A stretch of DNA of 64,000 bases, from positions 62,001 to 126,000 of the forward strand of contig UCJA01000018.1 in the NCBI GenBank assembly GCA_900472675.1, written 5' to 3'. Positions within the stretch are counted from its first letter, which is position 1, and every line of letters starts with the position of its first letter. Below the pieces are notes generated by a model, which saw only the letters and a list, made by a program, of their open reading frames with translations, searched no databases and had not been told where the DNA came from. Below are positions 60,406 through 64,000 of the stretch, piece after piece. The translations under genes were made by a program, and so were the position numbers. The DNA comes from Hyphomicrobiales bacterium (GTDB lineage Bacteria; Pseudomonadota; Alphaproteobacteria; Rhizobiales; Rhizobiaceae).

Positions 60406-61092
60406 ATGAATTTCATCCGTCTGCTTCAGCCGTCCCGTCGGGCATCGGCCGACTATGTCGCTAAATTTGCCGAACTGCCCGTCGCCTGCGTCAGCGACGT
60501 GATGCTTCGCACCGAAGCAGGCGGTGCTAAGCTTCGGCCGATGCACTCCGGAGGCATGCTTTGCGGACCGGCTTTCACCGTCAAGACACGACCGGGCGAC
60601 AACCTGCTCATTCACAAAGCAATCGACATGGCTCAGCCTGGCGATGTGCTTGTCATTGACGGATCCGGAGAACTGACGAACTCGCTGATGGGCGAAATGA
60701 TGCTGGCCTACGCGGACAAGCGCGGTATTGCGGGCGTCGTTGTGAACGGGGCAATACGAGACAGCGCTTTCGTCAGAAGTCATGCGTTTCCCGTCTACGC
60801 GGCAGGCGTGACGCATCGCGGACCGTACAAGAATGGCCCTGGCGCCATGAATGTCCCGATTGCGCTTGATGGCATGGTCATCGAACCCGGCGATCTCGTT
60901 ATCGGCGATGACGATGGGCTGGTGTCGGTTCCATATTCGATGCTCGAAGCGGTCTATGCCGGTGCAGCGAAGAAAGCGGCAGCAGAAGCCAAGCAACTCG
61001 CAGCTATTCTGTCTGGCGAATATGGACCGAACCAACGCAAGTGGGTGGACAAAGCGCTGAGTGAATCGGGTTACGAGCTAGCCACATCCTGA
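60406..61092 (+). CDS. RraA-like aldolase/decarboxylase homologue (copy 3 of 3)
   Basis: A 228-residue RraA / HMG aldolase family protein with the catalytic motif intact: VVNGAIRDSAFV has Gly-x-x-Arg-Asp. The N-terminal VACVSDVMLRTEAGG block and PGDLVIGDDDGLVSVP are typical. It follows the MhpD-like hydratase by 13 bp, an arrangement that suits cleavage of a 4-hydroxy-2-oxoacid into pyruvate and a second product, as in meta-cleavage or syringate/gallate-type pathways. Oxaloacetate decarboxylation is an alternative. Confidence 0.87.
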   Translation: MNFIRLLQPSRRASADYVAKFAELPVACVSDVMLRTEAGGAKLRPMHSGGMLCGPAFTVKTRPGDNLLIHKAIDMAQPGDVLVIDGSGELTNSLMGEMMLAYADKRGIAGVVVNGAIRDSAFVRSHAFPVYAAGVTHRGPYKNGPGAMNVPIALDGMVIEPGDLVIGDDDGLVSVPYSMLEAVYAGAAKKAAAEAKQLAAILSGEYGPNQRKWVDKALSESGYELATS

Positions 61093-61127
61093 CCCAGCCG
61101 CTCATCAACGCATTCTGGAGGACAAGA

Positions 61128-62054
61128 ATGAATTTTGGCACGGACTCAAAAGGTGTTTACGCGATCGCGACAACACCTTTTTTTACAGATGGATCGATCG
61201 ACTTCAACTCGATCGACAAGCTGACGGATTTCTACGAGGACAGCGGCTGTACCGGTATCACCATTCTAGGCATCATGGGCGAGGCGCCAAAGATGGAGCA
61301 GGAGGAAAGCCGGGCAATCGTCAAAAGGGTTGTCTCGCGGGCCAAGGTGCCGATCATCGTCGGTGTCTCTGCGCATGGGTTTGCAGGCATGCGCTCACTG
61401 GCACGTGAGTCCATGGAAATGGGCGCTGCGGGCGTCATGATTGCGCCGCCCCCGGCACTGCGGACCGACGACCAGATCGTGAACTATTTCGGCGGGGCGG
61501 TAGAAGCGGTAGGCCGGGACGTCCCCTGGGTCCTTCAGGATTATCCGCTGACACTCACTGTTGTCATGTCGCCGAGCGTGATTGCAAAGATCATGACCAA
61601 TCACCCCTCCTGCCTCATGCTGAAGCACGAGGATTGGCCGGGTCTCGAAAAGATCTCGAAACTGAGGTCGCTACAGACATCGGGAGAGCTGCGAAAATTC
61701 TCGATCCTCTGCGGCAATGGCGGGATGTTCCTCGATTTCGAGCCGGAAAGAGGCGCCGACGGAGCCATGACCGGTTACGGTTTTCCCGACATGCTGACTG
61801 AACTTATCAGGCTGTTTACGGATGGAAAGCGGGACGAGGCACACGACCTTTTCGATGCGCATCTGCCATTGATCCGATACGAGCAGCAACTCGGCGTCGG
61901 CCTTGCGGTGCGCAAGCACGTCCTGAAGCGAAGAGGTGTGATCGCCGATGATGCGCAACGCAAGCCGGCGCAAATGCTGACGCCCCAAGCAAAAGCAGAG
62001 GTTGATTATCTGCTCGATCGGATCTCGCGTCATGACGAACGCGCCGCTTTCTGA
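61128..62054 (+). CDS. DapA/N-acetylneuraminate lyase-family aldolase or dehydratase
   Basis: A 308-residue TIM-barrel enzyme of the class I DHDPS/NAL family. The Schiff-base lysine is Lys166 in LMLKHEDWPG and the catalytic Tyr is Tyr139 in VLQDYPLT. The N-terminal substrate loop reads GIMGEAPKM where DapA has GTTGE, so it is not a true dihydrodipicolinate synthase. Members act on pyruvate aldols or dehydrate sugar acids. TGGAGGAC precedes the ATG. It closes the transporter-linked operon and probably handles an oxoacid formed by the two preceding enzymes. Confidence 0.87.
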   Translation: MNFGTDSKGVYAIATTPFFTDGSIDFNSIDKLTDFYEDSGCTGITILGIMGEAPKMEQEESRAIVKRVVSRAKVPIIVGVSAHGFAGMRSLARESMEMGAAGVMIAPPPALRTDDQIVNYFGGAVEAVGRDVPWVLQDYPLTLTVVMSPSVIAKIMTNHPSCLMLKHEDWPGLEKISKLRSLQTSGELRKFSILCGNGGMFLDFEPERGADGAMTGYGFPDMLTELIRLFTDGKRDEAHDLFDAHLPLIRYEQQLGVGLAVRKHVLKRRGVIADDAQRKPAQMLTPQAKAEVDYLLDRISRHDERAAF

Positions 62055-62191
62055 GCCTGTAGAGCGCTTACCGGAGGTGGTTATTGCAGAGCAAGAGGGA
62101 TCGGGACCACATCTGCGGATATCGATCCACGCATCGGACACTAGCAATTGCACGTCGAAACAGGCTCAAACGATGTGACCCGACAAGCAAA

Positions 62192-62217
62192 GTTCGGCGG
62201 ATAACAACCCGCCGAAC
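62192..62217. terminator. bidirectional hairpin between convergent genes
   Basis: GTTCGGCGG at 62192-62200 and CCGCCGAAC at 62209-62217 form a perfect 9-bp stem with an 8-base loop, in the 175-bp gap between the DapA-like gene and the convergent DJ-1-like gene. Short T-rich stretches lie on both sides. Nothing else is seen in the gap. Confidence 0.6.
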
Positions 62218-62229
62218 CAATGACAATTT

Positions 62230-62823
62230 TCAGGTGTGGCGAATTTCCGTGCCAAGGACTTTCAGGCATTCGCGGATGAATGCGGCCAACGCCGTCCAGC
62301 CCTTGGCGGAGACCATTGTCCCGTCTACGTAGGCCTCGGTTGGCGACAGATCGATATACGTGCCACCCGCAAGGATGACCTCCGGCTCGCAGGCACCAAG
62401 GGCCGCCACTTTCTTTCCGCGGATCACGCCATCGACGGCAATCAAGATTTGCACGCCATGGCAAATCGTGAAAATCGGCTTCTGCGCGTCGTGGAAATGG
62501 CGAACCAGAGCCTGTATTCGCTTATCGGTGCGGATATATTCCGGCCCTCTGCCGCCCGCAGCATAAACAGCATGGTATTGGTCTGGATTGGCGACCGCTT
62601 CCGAAAACGTCTTGTTGATGGTGAAGTAATGCCCCATCTTTTCCGTGTAGGTCTGGTCACCTTCGAAATCGTGCAGCGACGTCTTGATCAGATCGCCCGC
62701 ATTCTTGTCGGGGCAGACCACGTGAACAGTGTGTCCGACCGCTTCCATAGCTTGCTGGAATACAAAGATTTCGTACTCTTCCGTGAATTCCCCGGTCAGC
62801 ATCAGTATTTTCTTGCCTGGCAT
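62230..62823 (-). CDS. DJ-1/PfpI-family protein
   Basis: A 197-residue protein of the DJ-1/PfpI superfamily. The nucleophile elbow is Cys121 with His122 in FTICHGVQ, and the acidic partner is expected in the GEFTEEYE segment near residues 11-18. Members act as glutamine amidotransferase-like hydrolases, hydratases or stress proteins; the type cannot be decided. AAGGA lies 7 bp before the ATG. It is downstream of the sugar-binding protein gene on the same strand, separated by a hairpin, so it may belong to that operon. Confidence 0.87.
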   Translation of the reverse strand: MPGKKILMLTGEFTEEYEIFVFQQAMEAVGHTVHVVCPDKNAGDLIKTSLHDFEGDQTYTEKMGHYFTINKTFSEAVANPDQYHAVYAAGGRGPEYIRTDKRIQALVRHFHDAQKPIFTICHGVQILIAVDGVIRGKKVAALGACEPEVILAGGTYIDLSPTEAYVDGTMVSAKGWTALAAFIRECLKVLGTEIRHT

Positions 62824-62848
62824 ATCTTTTCCTTTCGATTTCCGTGAA

Positions 62849-62875
62849 ATCGAGGGCAGCGATCGCGCCCTCGAT
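62849..62875 (-). terminator. intercistronic hairpin after the sugar-binding protein gene
   Basis: ATCGAGGGC at 62849-62857 and GCCCTCGAT at 62867-62875 form a perfect 9-bp stem with a 9-base loop, just beyond the receptor's stop codon. It probably limits read-through into the DJ-1-like gene and stabilises receptor mRNA. Confidence 0.6.
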
Positions 62876-62883
62876 CGGTGTGG

Positions 62884-63834
62884 TTAAAAGGGTGAATCGG
62901 GGAAATAGTATTCCCGCGCATTTGCCTGCGTGATCAACGGCGCATCGAGCTTCACAGTGCCCCGAACCGGAGCCTGGCCAACAAACTGTGCCGCTGTCAG
63001 GTAGATCGCAGTCTTGATCATGGATGGCGGATACGGCGTCTCGATGGGCGTGACGGCATCGCCGTCGATCACCTTCTTGACGATCTCCTTCATGCCGTTG
63101 CCGCCGAGGGCAAATTTGATCTCCTTGCGGCCAGAAACCTTCACCGCTTCGAGGACGCCGAGAAGCATGTCGTCGTCGTTTGCCCAAACGGCATCGATAT
63201 GCGGATACTTGGCCAGATAGTCCTGCATGAGTTTGAAAGCCTCATCGCTATTCCAGTTGGCATACTGGATATCGAGGATCTTCATATCGCTCTTGGCGAT
63301 GACGTCCTGGAAGCCCTTGATCCGTTCGTCATCGATGACGGTCGGGATGCCACGCAGGACGACCAGATTTCCCTTGCCGCCGAGCTTGTCGACGAGGAAC
63401 TTTGCAGTTGTCGCACCAACAGCAATGTTGTCGCCGGCCACGTAGAGATCCTGAATGGACGGATCACTCAAGCCGCGATCGACCACTGTGACAAACGCCC
63501 CTGCATCCTTGACCGCCTTGACCGGGGTCGTCAGTTCTTCCGAACTGTGGGGAAGGATAACCAGGGCGTCGAGCTTGCGGCCGGCGGAAAGATCCTCGAT
63601 CGCGCTGACTTGCGCCGTTGCCGAGGGTGACGTCTTGACGATCACTTCAACGCCCGGAAACGCTGCGTTGATCTCCTTGGCGGCCGCCTGGGCGTGATAG
63701 ACCACACCGGCCGTCCAACCGTGATCGGCCGCGGGTATTGATACCGCGATGACCTTCTTGTCCGCCGAGAATGCACTGCCTGTCATCAACAGCGTCCCAA
63801 GCAGGGTCGCTGCAATCAGATTGCCTTTAAACAT
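62884..63834 (-). CDS. sugar ABC transporter substrate-binding protein (RbsB-like)
   Basis: A 316-residue periplasmic receptor of the ribose/galactose-binding family (type I fold). A Sec signal covers residues 1-23 (LIAATLLGTLLMTGSAFSA). KKVIAVSIPAADHGWTAGVV, DALVILPHSSEELTTPVKA and the hinge-region AVWANDDDMLLGVLEAV are typical of RbsB relatives. It lies downstream of an RbsC-type permease gene on the same strand, with 60 bp between. The ligand is a sugar or sugar-like compound, not further defined. Confidence 0.9.
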   Translation of the reverse strand: MFKGNLIAATLLGTLLMTGSAFSADKKVIAVSIPAADHGWTAGVVYHAQAAAKEINAAFPGVEVIVKTSPSATAQVSAIEDLSAGRKLDALVILPHSSEELTTPVKAVKDAGAFVTVVDRGLSDPSIQDLYVAGDNIAVGATTAKFLVDKLGGKGNLVVLRGIPTVIDDERIKGFQDVIAKSDMKILDIQYANWNSDEAFKLMQDYLAKYPHIDAVWANDDDMLLGVLEAVKVSGRKEIKFALGGNGMKEIVKKVIDGDAVTPIETPYPPSMIKTAIYLTAAQFVGQAPVRGTVKLDAPLITQANAREYYFPDSPF

Positions 63835-63894
63835 TTATTCCTCCCAGAATAATGGACCAGAGTAGACAGACACCGTGAGGCCCGGGGCACGGAG

Positions 63895-64000
63895 CTATTT
63901 GGACAGCCGTTGGATGAGCATGGCAATAATGATGATGACGCCCTGCACGCCGGCAACGAGGTATTCGGAGACGTAATCCGAAAGCACCATGAGATTTGCG
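63895..64000 (-). CDS. ABC transporter permease, RbsC type, C-terminal end (partial)
   Basis: Only the last 34 codons are inside the window; the gene continues beyond the right edge. They read ANLMVLSDYVSEYLVAGVQG followed by VIIIIAMLIQRLSK and a TAG stop, the last membrane helix of an RbsC-like permease (NxxxxxxYxxxxxxGxIIxxA). It precedes the RbsB-like receptor gene, so the sugar importer operon extends past the window. Confidence 0.7.
   Translation of the reverse strand, partial: ANLMVLSDYVSEYLVAGVQGVIIIIAMLIQRLSK

Noticed and set aside
1..64000. Insertion sequences, integrases, tRNA genes or attachment sites
   Set aside because: I looked for transposase or integrase motifs, terminal inverted repeats and cloverleaf patterns and recognised none; a weakly conserved remnant could still be missed by eye.

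Overview
The window is a gene-dense, high-GC stretch (coding on about nine tenths of the bases) from an alphaproteobacterium, almost certainly a member of the Rhizobiaceae. The reasons are two SyrB-type coiled-coil proteins of a kind I know only from rhizobia (49362-50623), an alphaproteobacterial LexA box of the GAAC-N7-GAAC type (27042-27056), a small GCG_CRPN-type exported protein, and the density of ABC uptake systems with attached catabolic enzymes and LysR, MocR, DeoR and LuxR regulators. This is the usual content of a rhizobial megaplasmid or chromid accessory region. I saw no rRNA, tRNA, CRISPR array, insertion sequence or replication origin.

Layout. 1-2662: a taurine/omega-amino-acid class III aminotransferase (cut by the window edge) and a MocR regulator. 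3084-9296: a peptide/opine-type ABC importer with a fused permease-ATPase, plus a creatininase-family protein. 9390-11381: a LysR regulator divergent from a GhrA-like 2-hydroxyacid dehydrogenase. 11743-18853: a polyamine-type ABC importer with an RraA-like protein, a cytoplasmic gamma-glutamyltransferase homologue and an SDR. 18950-26899: a divergent glycerol-like catabolic locus (FGGY kinase, GlpB-like and GlpA-like flavoproteins, a large FAD/FeS dehydrogenase, a DeoR repressor). 27023-27794: a LexA-controlled mini-operon ending in a decayed SRAP (YedK) gene. 27791-29245: an ECF sigma factor, a putative anti-sigma factor and a periplasmic sensor. 29823-39741: hydantoinase-A-like and DUF917 proteins divergent from an AroM-LuxR fusion regulator, followed by a second AroM protein and a peptide-type ABC importer. 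39894-41564: a beta-helix/RTX secreted protein. 41639-49314: a seven-gene glycosyltransferase cluster including a sucrose-phosphate-synthase-like GT4-HAD fusion. 49362-50623: SyrB-like pair. 50763-62054: two LysR genes, an SDR, two RraA-like proteins, a third peptide-type ABC importer, an MhpD-like hydratase and a DapA-like aldolase. 62230-64000: a DJ-1/PfpI protein and the start of an RbsB/RbsC-type sugar ABC operon cut by the right edge.

The most promising undescribed system is 29823-39741. The AroM domain is joined to a LuxR-type DNA-binding domain. The DUF917 and hydantoinase-like enzymes are encoded divergently from it, and a stand-alone AroM gene heads the adjoining transporter genes. 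A 21-bp imperfect palindrome occurs both in the divergent intergenic region (32495-32515) and, inverted, in front of the second AroM gene (33632-33652), with 17 of 21 positions identical. This fits a substrate-sensing regulator controlling uptake and ring opening of a hydantoin- or thiohydantoin-like compound. The substrate is inference; the architecture and the repeated site are read directly from the sequence.
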